This document shows positions 44,319-56,517 of a stretch of DNA of 64,000 bases, piece after piece. This stretch comes from Scedosporium boydii (Eukaryota; Ascomycota; Sordariomycetes; Microascales; Microascaceae). Both the position numbers and the translations under genes were made by a program. Where the stretch lies: contig NJFT01000147.1 in assembly GCA_002221725.1 (NCBI GenBank), positions 1 to 64,000 on the forward strand, read 5' to 3'. Each line of letters opens with the position of its first letter. Position 1 is the stretch's first letter. A model generated the notes under the pieces. That model did no database searches and was not told the DNA's origin. It worked only from the letters and a program-made list of their open reading frames with translations.

Positions 44319-47300
44319 CTACCAGAAGCTACACCATCCAATATAATGCTGGCAGAGATTCTCCAGCTTCGTTGCCTCAATGATCAGCTTATTAACCTGG
44401 CTAACCACATCTAGCTCCTCGGCGTTCTTGAAGTCCCGACCCGTAAGTTTCTGCTGCACACGGTCGAGCACCTCGAGAGCTCTAGCGTTCTGCACTTCGA
44501 CGACGTCGGTGTGACCGTTGCTGTTGCCGTTGACCACTCCGTCTCGCGCGACAGACGAGTTGGTCCTAGCCCGGGATCGCGTGCTTGGGAGGCCGGTTGG
44601 CATTCCGTCCATGCCTGCCTGGGCAGCCATGAGATCTTGCGGGCGACCGTCGAGAACCGAAGCTCGTCGACCACGGCCGCCATGCGGGCCCGCGATCGCG
44701 GCTTCTCGCGCCGACTGGAAGGGTCCAGCAGGACTTTGTGTGTTGGTGAGACGCCAGGTTAGGAGGGGATCGTGGATGAACTGAACCGAAAAGTTAGTAA
44801 CAATTATGGGACGAAAAGGGCAAGGGTAAGGGGAAGAAAAAAAGAACAGGGATAAATATGGATAGATCACTCACAGCTTCAAGGACAGCCATCACACTCT
44901 CCTTATTCTCCCGTAAAACTCTCATGACATGTTCACACGTAATCCTGAAGCTACCCTCGATATTGCTAACTTCCATGGCGTACGTGAGCATACGCGTGAG
45001 TCGGAACGGCACTCGCTCGGGGTACTTCTCTCGCTTCATGGCAACCTCGAAACAATCGCCGAAATCAATGTGGATAATCTTGCCCGTGATACGATCAAGC
45101 ATGAGATTCGATGGGTGGCGATCGCCGAGACCCAGGATGTAGCCCACCATCGACATGACGCCGAGCGACCGCGTGTAGTTGGTACGCCTCTCGAGCCAGG
45201 CTTCCGAGCTCTTGCTCTTGAGCCAGAGGACGCGGTACAGATCCTGACCCGTGGTGTTGTCCAGTGCATAGCCAAACACCTCCACCTTTTGCATGAGCGT
45301 CAAGTTATCATAGTCGGGCGCCATCTGCAGCATGATGCGGTGCTCGATGTTGAGGAGAATCTTGCGGCTTTCGCGGTATTCGCGAATAAGCACGTGAAGC
45401 GTGTCGCTATTGGGAACCCAGCCGAGAAGACCCGAGTTCTGCGACAGGGGAATCGCAGGGTAGCGCTGGATGTTGAGGTGGCGCTTGTAGCACTCCGAAT
45501 CATTGGCGAGGAGCGTGTTACACAGGCCGAATAACTGCATAACTCTTTCGTCTTGGCGGATATCTTCGTGGCCTTTGAGTAGGAACGCGTACGAGATGCC
45601 GTCGCTACCGCTAATGTTGAGCTTACGCGGTCGCTGCTTCGAGTTGATGACGGTGAATGTCGAGTCGAACCCTTGGATCCTGACGACCGGCGCACCGCTG
45701 CGGTACGTTCCGGGGACGGCAAGGTCGAGGTCCTTGGCTGCGAGGAGTTTGGGCGAACAGTAGGTGAGCTCCAGAGACGTCACCTGCGGAAGCTGTCTGG
45801 AAATCCGCCTGAACACCTGATAATAGAGGTCCCAGGCTTGGTTGAGGTCGTTGACATCCTGCGTCGTCTGGTACTGGCGGCACCACTCCCGCGCCTCCGT
45901 CAAGTCGCGACCAAAGGCCTGGACAAACGATATCTCTCGCAGTGTCTCTGGTCCTCGCTCTAGGAGATCGTGAAGGGGGCCGAGAACGGAAAACATGCCG
46001 TCAATGTTGTGATCGCCAAAGTAGAGGCGCGATGCCTCTTCCAGACCCTCGTGCCAAAGTTCGTGCCAGAGTACCGCGACCCGAATAAGCTCTTGGCTGA
46101 CAATTTCGGCTTGTGCGACGAGGTTGGCGCTGTGTTGACGCATGCTATCCATGATTTGAGCCGCCGACTTGGACCGCATCGAGCTCTGAGACGATTTCAT
46201 CGCCACGGTAAGCGGGTACACCAAGGCCTGGGGGTGCGCTCGACCGACATCAGCCAGGAGATTGTGAACCGACTGCTGCACGCGTCTGTTGGGCTGGTTG
46301 ATGCGGGCAATGAGCTGAGGAATCACCTCGAGCCAGGTGTCGACGCTAATGTTGGCGAAACCTTCGGTAACGGCCGAGTTGACCTCGGCGCTGCCGCCGT
46401 GAGCAAACCAAAGCGTCAGAAGACGCAGTGTGTCTTGCAGCGAGCTTCCCGCAGACAGGGCAATAGACTTGAAGAATCCGCGGACGGCGGGAACGACATG
46501 GTCCAGAATAATGGCCGGGTCAATACCAACGTGCTCCCTGTCTGCACGAGAGGTGATCTGGTTGACGATTTCAAAGTTGGCGAGCGCCCATCCGTGCCAC
46601 GCCTTGTACCAACGAGGGTTGTATTTTGTAGCCGCCGAGTACGCTGACAGAACCTCCCGAACCTGCTCCTGGTGCCAGGTATCGCGGTGAAGCGCCCGTA
46701 TCCACTCACCCTGTCGGAGGTAGCATTTCGCCAACAGCACCGTCTGGTCCTGAAGCGCCTTGTGAGTCTGAGGGCTCAGCACCGAAGGATCAAGAGGATG
46801 CTGGAAGTTGAAATCGCTCGAGATCTCGAACCCATTGGGCGCTTGAGCGCTCAACTGGTCCTTAATGTGCTCCAATCGAGCCGCCGTCTCGTGGGTAAAC
46901 TTTCGAAGGGAGTACAGAGCCCTGGAAGGTAGGTCGTTGGTTTTGATACCGCCAGACTGCACGCCGAGATCCCATTGATACTTCAAAATACCGTAGATGA
47001 CCTGAGCGGGAATGTTCCTATTGTGCACAGGTTGTTGTCGGTCTCCCCAGTAAGGAAGGACCGACTCCAGGGGCCCCTCGATGCCGACAAGCTGCTTGAG
47101 TGACTTGTCGGCCAAGCCCATCCGGCCAGACTTGCGGCACAGGTTCGCAAACTTGATCCACATGTGCATATTCTCGGCGGGTGAGATGACCAGAGCCCGC
47201 AACCTAAGCATTCGGTGCCAGACTTCGACGTTGCGCTGGCAGCCCTTAAGCCGTGCTTCCCATGTACGCCGCATGGTCGCTTGCTTGCGTTCGTCGCATT

Positions 47301-50300
47301 GTTTGTAGACAATAAGCTCCTCGAGCTCGGCAAGCATCTGCACGCGCACGACAACCTGGTAAGCTCGGTTGTACGATTCGCTGACAAGCGCGCTGAGCTC
47401 GGTATCCAGCCCTTCCCGCGCATGCTGGACGCTATTGAGGGCCTCGCGGAACTGATTGCGGTGCAGAGCAAGGATGGCGCTAAAGAATGAGCGATCTGTC
47501 GACGAGCGTCGCATGGACTGCAAGTAATTGTCCATCGAGTCCCACTTGCCTAGACCCCATGCAGCGGCCGTGGCAAGCGGTGCGATAAGTCGTTGTAGGT
47601 CAGGAGTCGCCGACTGCCATTTTTCGTTTGCGAGAGTTGCGAGGGTGTCCCATTCACCGAGGGCGTGCAGACACCTCATCTTGCCCATAATAACCTCGAT
47701 GGGGACGGCCTCGTTGTTATTTTCGGCATCTTCCAATCTCTTATCATAGAAGGCCAGGGCCTCCTCCCATCTCTCGAGCTTCTCGAACCAGGTCTCCCTC
47801 AGAGTGATTCCGTCCTTGTACAGCTGTGCGCGTCGAAGGATACCGATGGCAGCGTCAGACTGTTGCAGCTGATTGTTGATAACGATAAGAGCCTCAACAG
47901 CGCCACTGCTCTGGTCTTGAAGGAACTCGAGTTCCTTGTAATGAAGGGCCTTGGCGTATGCGTGGCAGCGGGCGGCCTCCCGACCGAGGACACGGATATC
48001 AATAGGGAGGGCCTTGTCGTCGTGTTCCATAAACTCGGCGAGGTTGAGCAGAAGTGCAAGCAGATCAGGAGGCACATTTTCGGACTTAATAGCACTCTCA
48101 ATATTTTGAATCAGCTCGTCCTAGAGTACATAAGAAGGGTTAGTCCTGCCAACAAATCGTTTGCTCAAAACTTCCTGTGGGTAAAACATACTTGAAACTG
48201 CTCATAAAGTTCCCCCCAGCATGACACAAATGCCGAGTTAAATAGTTCCCGGGCAAGAGGCAGGTACACGCTGGCCAAGCTCGCGCAAGCCCTGAGGGCA
48301 TGGTTCGGCGACTCGCTCAAGAGCGTTGTGCTAAATCGCCGGAGCCACTCCTGCCAATCCTCTTTCGTCGATTTGCCCTTCGTATCCCATGCGGCCTTGA
48401 GGTGCACGGGGTTCATCTCAAGCTTCTTAGACGCGAGATCACCAAACAGAGGCTCGTCCACCTGATCCGCAGGCCTTTCGGAGGTCAAATGCTGAGGCAG
48501 AGGTTCTCCTTTTTGGAGCTTGCTCACGAGGAGCTCGTAATTCTGGTGCTGAATTTGATTGCTTGCCAGAATTTTGTTAACGGAACTCATGAAGGGAATA
48601 TATTCCCTGCCGAGTCCTTGGATAAGGGCACAAAGTGTGTCGAGAGCCGCAATCCGCAGGGAGGATTCGCCAAGCGTCAGGACACGGGTAAGGGGGTGGA
48701 TGATTCTAGACGCAAAGTCGTTGAGATTGACCTCTCGTGAAAGCTTACCAATTGTCTCAATCGCGAGTTTCCGAATGTAGATCGGTTGACGCTGCTTTTC
48801 AAAGGTACGCACGATCACAGGGATGATCAAGTGCATGTACTCCTCACTGCTAGATCCAAAGACCAGGAACGCATGAAGGACTCGCTCAGAAGGAATTCGT
48901 TTGGTCGAAGCATCCCTCTCTAGGGCGCCAAGCATCAAGGGCAATAGACCAGCAAGGTATATCTTGAACTCGCCTTCCAAGGACCTCGAGATGGCTTCGA
49001 TCAGCTGCAGGATCGTTGTCTGAAGCGAGGACGACGTGTTCCAGTACTCCTCGAGAATCTCAATGATATCAGGCAGGTAGTTTCGAATGTGCTGTCGCAC
49101 GATGCTCACAAGCGTCGCGAGCTGGTTGAAGTAGGACTCGAGCCGCTGGGCGGTGGATGATCGAATAACGTGGAGGAATGCCGGGATAATCCTATCGAGG
49201 AATTGAACACATTCGAGTCCTAAGGTGCGGAAAATGTTCATAATCGCCTCGATCACAGCGGCGTGGTGCTGGACCAAAGAAGGGTCGTTTAGAATCTGCA
49301 GGAGAGCGTTTATCACAACAGTCGAGTAGTACTCCTTGTTCGAAGGCATCAGCCCCGTCATCATCAGGGAAATGTCGGTCATTTGGGTGGCCTCGACTCG
49401 ACGTTGCAGTTCCGGAGTGCGCTCCTCAACTTGCTAAGATGATAGAGATTTGTTAGTACGACGACGACGGCTTCTTGGGGTGCAGCCATCCACCCCATCA
49501 TAAATGGGCGGCAGCGGGATGCTGTGCTTGGGATATCTAATTGATGCGAATGCGCAAGGGGTTGACAGCTCGTCATGTCCCTCTTCATCATCTGAGACTT
49601 CAGACAGAGATTGTTGGATGATGTTGATATCCGCGTATGTAGTCGCGAAGGTGGGCTTTCGGGCAAGGCTATGGTAGTCGGAATTTACCTGGTGCTTGTA
49701 AGGGTCCAAAGCGCCCAGAATACCCATCAGCTTGATCGTTTCCTGCCTCAAAAGCCCATGATGGCCTTCGGACCGAATGATTCCTTGCAGCAACTCGAGC
49801 AGTTCGGGGTACTCGAGGTAAGGCTGAATGACGTATCCCGAGTTGCTCGCCAGTTGGCCAAGCGCATGGAGGGCGGCTTCTCGCTTCGCGTTCGAGCTTT
49901 GATCCTGGAGCGCACTAATGATGAGCGGCATAAGCTGATCCTTGTATGGCAAAAGGTCCTCGCCGCCGACAGTTGCCAGCTCGCCAATCGCGTTGAGGAT
50001 GGTGGCCGCCACGGACGCCGTTGCGTCGCTCGCCTTCGGTAGCAGAACGGCGATCATGGGTTGGACGTACGGCCGAATCAAGCCCTGGGCATTCTGAATT
50101 AGTAGGCTAAGCAACCTTGCGCTCTCTTCCTTGTTCCTGGCCACATCTGAAAACTCTAGCTCCGTGAGCATCTGGAGAAGAGACTTGCGCAGCGAGGGAA
50201 CGATGTAAGCAGGGTTGTACTTGGCCAGGCGTCCAATAATTGAAATGGCCACTTCGCGAATCGCAAACACCTCATCGTTCAACGCAAGGAGAAGGATCCT

Positions 50301-52640
50301 AATGTTCTCGGCCTTGGCGAGGTGCCTATCGAATCGTTCGTCGAGGGCAGCGAGCACCGTCTGCCGAATGGTTGGTTCGGGATCCGAGATTCCTACAGTA
50401 AGTAGTTTACCAATCACCTCACCTACAACCTGCAAGGCATGCTGGCTGGTCTGGCTGACAATGATGTCCTCCACGTAAAGCTGACAGCAGGTAAGGGCGG
50501 CGGCTTCTCGGATTTCGGGATCGTCATCGTCGACGTACTTTATGGCAACGTCGCGTACGAACTCGTTCAGGACGTGGCCTTGAAGGTGTGTTAGTTTCCC
50601 TCTTCCGTTGGGTTCGTTAGGAAGCGGCGAGTTTGTCAGATACGACATGCCAGGTGAGGTGAAGCTGAAATCAGAAAGCTGGGGTACAGGTGCAGTGGGC
50701 GTCAACGCCCGGATTGGAGAACTGTCCCCCTAGGACTTTGTAGGACCCGATCCTTGGCATGGTTGACGAAAATAGGAGGTCAGGCGGGGACCAGCACTCT
50801 GGAGCCGACGGTGCGCAGGGTTATCAGACGCGCTCAGGCCAAAAGTCTTCTTCACTGAAGAGAAGGCCGAATTTTTACGAGCCCGTCCGCCTCGGCCATA
50901 CTTATGGCTCTGACTGTCGGGAGGTGGTTGCCCTGGGGTAAGCTCAAACCGCCGTGGCGGAGGTAGATTCAACTGATATCGGGAAGGGAAAAGCACTTCA
51001 GTACCTGAAAAGTCGAAGCTGCCCAGAGTGTTGAGGGCTAATTTGATCTCAGCCTTCCTATGCTCGTAGGCTTGGGGGTCCTTGGAGTCTTTAGGGACGA
51101 CTGGTAAAGAATTGAGCGTGTTCGGCTGGGGTGCGCCGAGGGGTTTGAATGGCTCTCCGCAGAGCACAATGCTCAGCATATCGAGGAGCCTCTCTTGGAT
51201 AGTCGCTTTGACGGGAGGAATATAGAAGGCAATATCGACGAGCGCTTGCGTGAGCTTGGGTGTGAGCTCGCAGGCAAAGATTGGATCGAGCAACGCTTCC
51301 ATGTACTTGCTCAGGGTTTGGCCCACGGCCACTGCTAACCGGCTGATGCAGTCAAAGACCGGGTCGACAGATCCCCTCTTTCGAGAAGAGACACTGAGCC
51401 CCTCGCACACGTAAATCAGGACACCGTCGAGGTATGGCGCAATCGCACTCTTGACCGAATTCGCAATGTTTCCGATAGCAAGGAAGGCATCGTTGCGATC
51501 CTTGTCTCGCTTCAGCATGCCAGTCAAATAGAGCATAAACTGGTGGAGGTACCGGCCCGCAAACGCGGCAGGGGCATAGCTCGCAAGGTCGGGAATAAGA
51601 AGGACGATGGTTTTTCGTATCGTGGGATCCCGATGGTCCTTGTGTTTGAAGACGATATCGCAGGCATCATCGTACCGATCTTGCATGTACATTCCACCCT
51701 GTTCCAGGAGCTCTTTCAGCACGAGAAGCGAGCCGTGGATAGACTCGACAGTGTTGACCTTGAGGCCCTGGTTCATTTCGGTGTACATCTTGTTCATCCA
51801 GGTCTGCTTCAGCTCCTGGTCTCGCTCCCTGATAATCCTGAAGCAGGCGCTAACCGTCTCGGCAGCAGTAGTGCGGATGAGCTGGCGCTGGTCGCGGAGA
51901 CCCACCCAGATGAGGTCAAAGATGAGGCCCACGTAGTTGTACATCAGGGTTGGGGCATTCCTGGCCAACTCTCGGAGCTCGAGGACGGCACTATATCGTC
52001 GCTCTTCGATCCGCTCGGACTGGAGCCATTCAAGGGCCGTTTTTACCTCGGCCTCGACTAGTTCTGAGGTCAGGGTACCGCCGGGTCGGCACAGTTTGCC
52101 GAGAGCCATAGCAGCCGCCTGCATGGGGTTGATGTCCTTGCCCCGGAGGATGGTCTTCAGATTCTGCGTGAATCTCGTATATTTCAACGCAACGTCAACA
52201 CCTTCGAAGTCGATGAGGGCGTCAAGCGCATAGATGCCGCCTAGTCGTTCGGAGGAATCGCTTCCATGGGTGATGAGTTGTGTGATTCTGTTGTTGACGG
52301 CTGTGTAGAAGGCATGGAAGTGCTCGGGGGAGAGGTCTGGGGGAGGAGTACGTTAGCAGCCGGGAGGGATAGTGCGCGAGAGAGGGCGGCAGGGCAGAGC
52401 TGGATGGAGGTAAAGAACAAACCTCGGTGGCAGACGATTACAAGATCCCGCAGCTGCGCTGCGGCCCGTCTGCGGACATCATCAGAAGTTCTAGAGCAAA
52501 GAGGTTAGTCGGTGGGAAAGCGGAAAGCCCTCGCCAAGTTCGAGGAGCAGACGGAATTACCTAGACCGAAGCTCCTTCGCAATGACGTCCAGCCGCTCCA
52601 GCGCAACCACCTGTTGCTGCGTGAGCTGTTGCTGCGGCAT
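44319..52640 (-). CDS. tor: Target of rapamycin (TOR) kinase
   Basis: Seven exons, about 2539 residues: 52640-52561, 52490-52423, 52336-50856, 50729-49689, 49433-48192, 48120-44875, 44780-44319. All phases agree, but the donor at 50855 is the least sure. HEAT repeats fill the first 1250 residues. The FAT domain follows. The FRB domain (about 1980-2080) keeps EASRLYFG, with the Ser whose change gives rapamycin resistance, and [11 protein letters not shown]. The PI3K-like kinase has [16 protein letters not shown] (about 2152), catalytic GLGDRHPSN (about 2301) and metal-binding HIDFGDCF. The C-terminal FATC ends in [14 protein letters not shown] phosphorylates growth regulators in TORC1/TORC2 on vacuolar, endosomal or plasma membranes and couples nutrients to growth. 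The last intron lies just after the kinase core. The domain order and length are those of a complete, active TOR. Confidence 0.97.
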
Positions 52641-53524
52641 GGCTCCTCAGCTACTCATCAACAGCAAGCTAGAAGAAAAAGGAAGACATGGACTTGTAGC
52701 ACTACGGAGGGAGGTGCTTTTCAATGACGCTGTCGATTGAGTTCGTAGGAGTTGGAGATGGTTTGACGTTTGAAAGGAGGACTTCGATGCGAGGTGGGGA
52801 GGATGAATTAGACAAGTCGCGATGGCTTCGGCGGCGGTTTGGTTGTAAAGAAGAAATGGCGGGTCGAGAGAAGGTTGGTTCGTGAAGATAACTCTGTCTT
52901 GTGATTCCTTAACTGCACAGGGAGTGCAGCCAAGAGACGAAGAAGGCTCAAGAAGTCATTAGAGAAAAAAAAGTGGTGTGTTGGCGACAATGGCAGGACG
53001 ATGAACAAGAGAGAGCATCAAGCCTGGCTCGGGTCGGGGTTTCAAAGAAACGATAAATGAATTTAGGAATCAAGCGCAGGACCAACTGGAGTCTGGAGCT
53101 GCTGGAGCTTGACAGCTGGCGTCGCCAGTCGGGAACCTGGATCCAGTGGTACGAAGTACTTGATACAAAGTACATGGGCCCTAGGCGGGCGTTTCCTCTT
53201 GGCTCACCCACGTATGGTCACGTGAATTGGACCAGTTTCAATTCAAAATGAATTCATTCACCCAACATGCTGACATAAGCTATGCTGATGCTGAAGCAGC
53301 TTGACCAAGAATATTTACACGTGCGGGACGAACATGGGTGGTCTCGTATCTTATCTTGAATCCTGCATCTCCGCCACCCTCAACGGACTTGTCAATTCTC
53401 TTCACGCGACGTCAATCACTTCCCTTTAGCCACTTCTAAGGTCAACCGAAGTCCATATATTAATCGCAGCTCGCCGCTTTACCACTAATCTATCCCACCT
53501 TCACAAGCGCGATCCTCCACCATC
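52641..53524. promoter_or_regulatory. Divergent promoter region, TOR / rtf2
   Basis: An 884-bp region between two start codons pointing away from each other. It holds pyrimidine- and purine-rich tracts but no motif I can name with confidence, and no supported ORF. Confidence 0.5.
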
Positions 53525-54379
53525 ATGGGTAACGACGGTGGCTCAATCCCCACCCGCCGCGAACTCGTCAAATCCGCCACCCGCCAACCCACCGTCTCCG
53601 AGCTCAAAGCCACAGCCCTCGAGTCCCTCACCCACGCCTGGACCCACTGCCCGCTAACCGGCGACCCTCTCGACCTCGAAAACGCCGTGTCCGACTGGCG
53701 CGGCCGCCTCTACAACTACGAATCCGTCCTCAAAGCCCTCATCCCCTCCGACTCCGACTCCTCGAGCAACAATAATAAAGAAGCCGAAATCGGCGCCGGC
53801 GATGTCTCCTTCGCGTCGACGGGCATCAAGTCGCTGCGCGACATCGTGCGGATAAAATTTAAGCGCTACGTACCTCCCGAGGGGAAGAAGGCGAAGTGGG
53901 CGTGTCCGATTTCGCTTAAGGAGTTCGGCGCCGCGAATAGAGCTGTTTATTTGGTGCCTTGCGGACATGCTTTTTCGGAGGTCGCGATTCGGGAGATTCC
54001 TGGAGAAAGGACGTGTCCGGTTTGTAGCGAGGCTTTCGAGGAGGATAACGTGATTCCTATTTTGCCGACGGCGGAGGTGGATACGACGAGGCTGCTGGTG
54101 AGGATTGAGAGGTTGCAGGACGAGGGATTGGCGCATAGCTTGAAGAAGGATAAGAAGGCTGGCAAGAAGAAGAGGAAGAGGGGTGAGAGTGAGAAGGTGA
54201 ACGGGGCAGAGAGTAACGGCTGTGAGCACAACGGCGAGAGGTCACGCAAGGCTGCCAAGAAGGACGACAGGCTCAGCGGCATCAACAATGCCGTGGCATC
54301 GTCGCTGACGGCCAAGGTGTTAGCTGAACAGGATGAGCTCAGCAGGCGGCGGAAGTTGGCAGCAGTAGTTGGTAAATAA
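53525..54379 (+). CDS. rtf2: Rtf2 RING-like replication termination factor
   Basis: An intronless ORF of 284 residues starting MGNDGGSIPTRRELVK, the Rtf2 signature N-terminus. An early pattern WTHCPLTGDPL (about 39-49) is followed by LYNYESVLKAL (about 62). The C2HC2/RING-like part is WACPISLKEF (about 124), YLVPCGHAFSEVAIREI (about 141) and CPVCSEAFEEDNVIPI (about 163). The tail is Lys/Arg-rich with a KKKRKRG nuclear signal. In fission yeast Rtf2 stabilises stalled forks at replication barriers and also acts with the spliceosome. The gene is convergent with the glucosidase II beta subunit gene; the stop codons lie 211 bp apart. Confidence 0.93.
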   Translation: MGNDGGSIPTRRELVKSATRQPTVSELKATALESLTHAWTHCPLTGDPLDLENAVSDWRGRLYNYESVLKALIPSDSDSSSNNNKEAEIGAGDVSFASTGIKSLRDIVRIKFKRYVPPEGKKAKWACPISLKEFGAANRAVYLVPCGHAFSEVAIREIPGERTCPVCSEAFEEDNVIPILPTAEVDTTRLLVRIERLQDEGLAHSLKKDKKAGKKKRKRGESEKVNGAESNGCEHNGERSRKAAKKDDRLSGINNAVASSLTAKVLAEQDELSRRRKLAAVVGK

Positions 54380-54590
54380 GATGGCAAGGCAATATCTTTT
54401 TTGGAGTTTAGACACACAAGGTTCTTTTGCAAAGATTACGACTCAGATAGATGATACCCAAAGTATAGTAAATGTGTACATTCCCGTCTAAACGCTCTTC
54501 TCGCATATCCGCAGGCAAAGGTGAGAATGAATTTTTCGTGTTCAATTAGTAGAAAAACAAAACTCGCACGCCATGCCACCATCTACATAT

Positions 54591-56517
54591 CTACAGCTCA
54601 TCCTTCCCCTTCTTAGCGGGGGGAGCAGCGGCCGGACCCTGAGGTTCGCAAGCAGCTGGCGTGCCAACCTCCATCTTATACACGCACTTCTCCGACTCGG
54701 ATACGCGCCACAGCTCCTCCTTCTCGGCACAAGCGAGCCACACGTCCGTCCGTCTCCTGGGGCCGTTCCAGCAGCTCTGCCCATTCTCGTACCTCAGAAC
54801 CATGCGCTCGCCAGTGCCCAAGCCCTTACCGTCGAGGCGTTCCTCCTCGTCGGACATTTCGCGGTCGATGCGGGCAAAGTCGCCCATGTTTGTGTTTCCG
54901 TGGCCTTTCTTGCTCTTTTGCATCGTCTTTTGGAACCAGCAGAGCTCATATGTGTACTCGCCCGCGTCGGTGCTGACACACTTGCCCTTGAGGGCCCTGA
55001 AGACGTCGTCGGGGCCGTAGTCCTTTTCGAGATCATCCTCTTCATTCTTGAGAGCCGAGGTCTTGGAAGTAATTTCGCGATCGACGGCGCTGAGAGCATC
55101 GCGCGCGGCTTTGACTGCGGGAGATTCCGTGGTCGTGGTGCCCGAGTCGGCCAATATGCCATTGGATACGAGCCACTGTCGCAAAGCTGCCATCTGCTTA
55201 TAGAACAAGTCGAGGATGAACCTAGGCGCATAGGCCTCAAGCTTGTAAACTAGAAATAGATAGTTAGCACTTGGCGGTGAGAGCAAGGGAAGGGTGAATG
55301 GCAGAAGGAGACATACTGATATCCGTATCAGCAATATCATCATCCGAAGGCTCAAAGTCCTTCCAGTTAATACCGTTCATCTCTCCATCTTCGATGAGCA
55401 CATCCCTAACTTCGGCATCGCTAATGATCTCGCTATGTTCATTGGCAATCCTGGCGGCATAATCCTCCCAGGACTTGACAGCCTGCTTGACACCCTCATC
55501 GTTGAAGTTGGGATTATACTCCTCCTTGAAGCGCTTCAGGATACCCTCAAGATCGGCGACCTTGGTCCGCAGCTCATTACGCTGCTCAACCACCAGCTCG
55601 AGGGTGTCGCGAAGCTCCTCAACTCGCATCTTGGACTGCTCGAGAAGCTCGGCGAGCTTGCCGCCACCGGCACCAGCCTTGACGACCTTTCGGCGTTCTA
55701 CGCGCTCAGTTTCGTCGTACTTCTTTTGCAGCTCGATTCTCTTGAGCTCCAGATGGGCAATCTCCCCCTTAAGGTTGACAATCGTAGTTTCCGCGTTCCT
55801 CTTTGCCTGCTTCGCCTGGCGCACGAGCTCGGCGCGTGCAGCACCAGCCTGTTCCAGGGACTTACGCCTCTCTTCCTCGATGCGGCGGTACTCCTTGCCA
55901 ATCTCGGCGCACTTGTTCGGGCACTTAACGCCTCCGACGCTGGAGTACTCCTCGCTACCGTCGCAGCAGAGTTCGTAGTCGCAGGCTCCATCATTCACGT
56001 AAGCGAAGGGTACGTAGCCGCCAATATGGCCCTTGTTGACGCACCAGAAGCCGGGGAGCGCATTGGTGGTGTTAGTCGAGCCGGTCGGAGAGCCGGGAAG
56101 GGGCTGCGGCGGAGAGAGTGGATCTAGGTGGGCGCAGGCAGAGGTGCCAGGTTCATCGGAGCCGTCGGGGCAGTCGCACGAGTTGTCGTTGACTTGCTTG
56201 ACATCGAGCTTGATGGAAGGCTGGGTGATGCACGCAAAGCTGTCCTTTGAATCGTAAAACTTGGCGACTGAAATTCCCCTTCTGGTTAGTTGACGTAACG
56301 ATTGAGTAGAATTTTAGTAGTTAAAAAATTGAAGAAAATGTCAAAAGAGATTGTAGAGAGCAGCCGAGTGGGAAAATAAGATCAACCCATTGTGACGGAT
56401 ACTTGACGGGGAAAGGGGAAGCTTACAATCCGGGCTTACGCCTCGAGGCAAGCTCCCAGAGGCGGCGCCGAGCGAGGCAAGAGTGCCAACGACCACAGGA
56501 ACAACCAATTGCTGCAT
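54591..56517 (-). CDS. gtb1: Glucosidase II beta subunit (PRKCSH-like)
   Basis: Three exons (56517-56427, 56267-55317, 55249-54591) give 566 residues with matching phases. A signal peptide (QQLVVPVVVGTLASLGAASG) precedes RGVSPDFAKFYDSKDSFACI, split by intron 1. Two LDL-receptor-class-A-like Cys motifs follow: NDNSCDCPDGSDEPGTSAC (about 61) and NDGACDYELCCDGSEEYS (about 115). A long coiled coil with Lys/Glu-rich heptads spans about 140-270. The C-terminal MRH lectin-like domain includes GKCVSTDAGEYTYELCWF and ENGQSCWNGPRR, which bind mannose. The protein ends in GKDEL, an ER-retrieval signal. It anchors the catalytic alpha subunit in the ER lumen to trim the inner glucoses of N-glycans for glycoprotein quality control. 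Confidence 0.96.

Noticed and set aside
44929..49987. Plus-strand ORFs of up to 225 codons across TOR
   Set aside because: Antisense shadows of a strongly conserved kinase gene.
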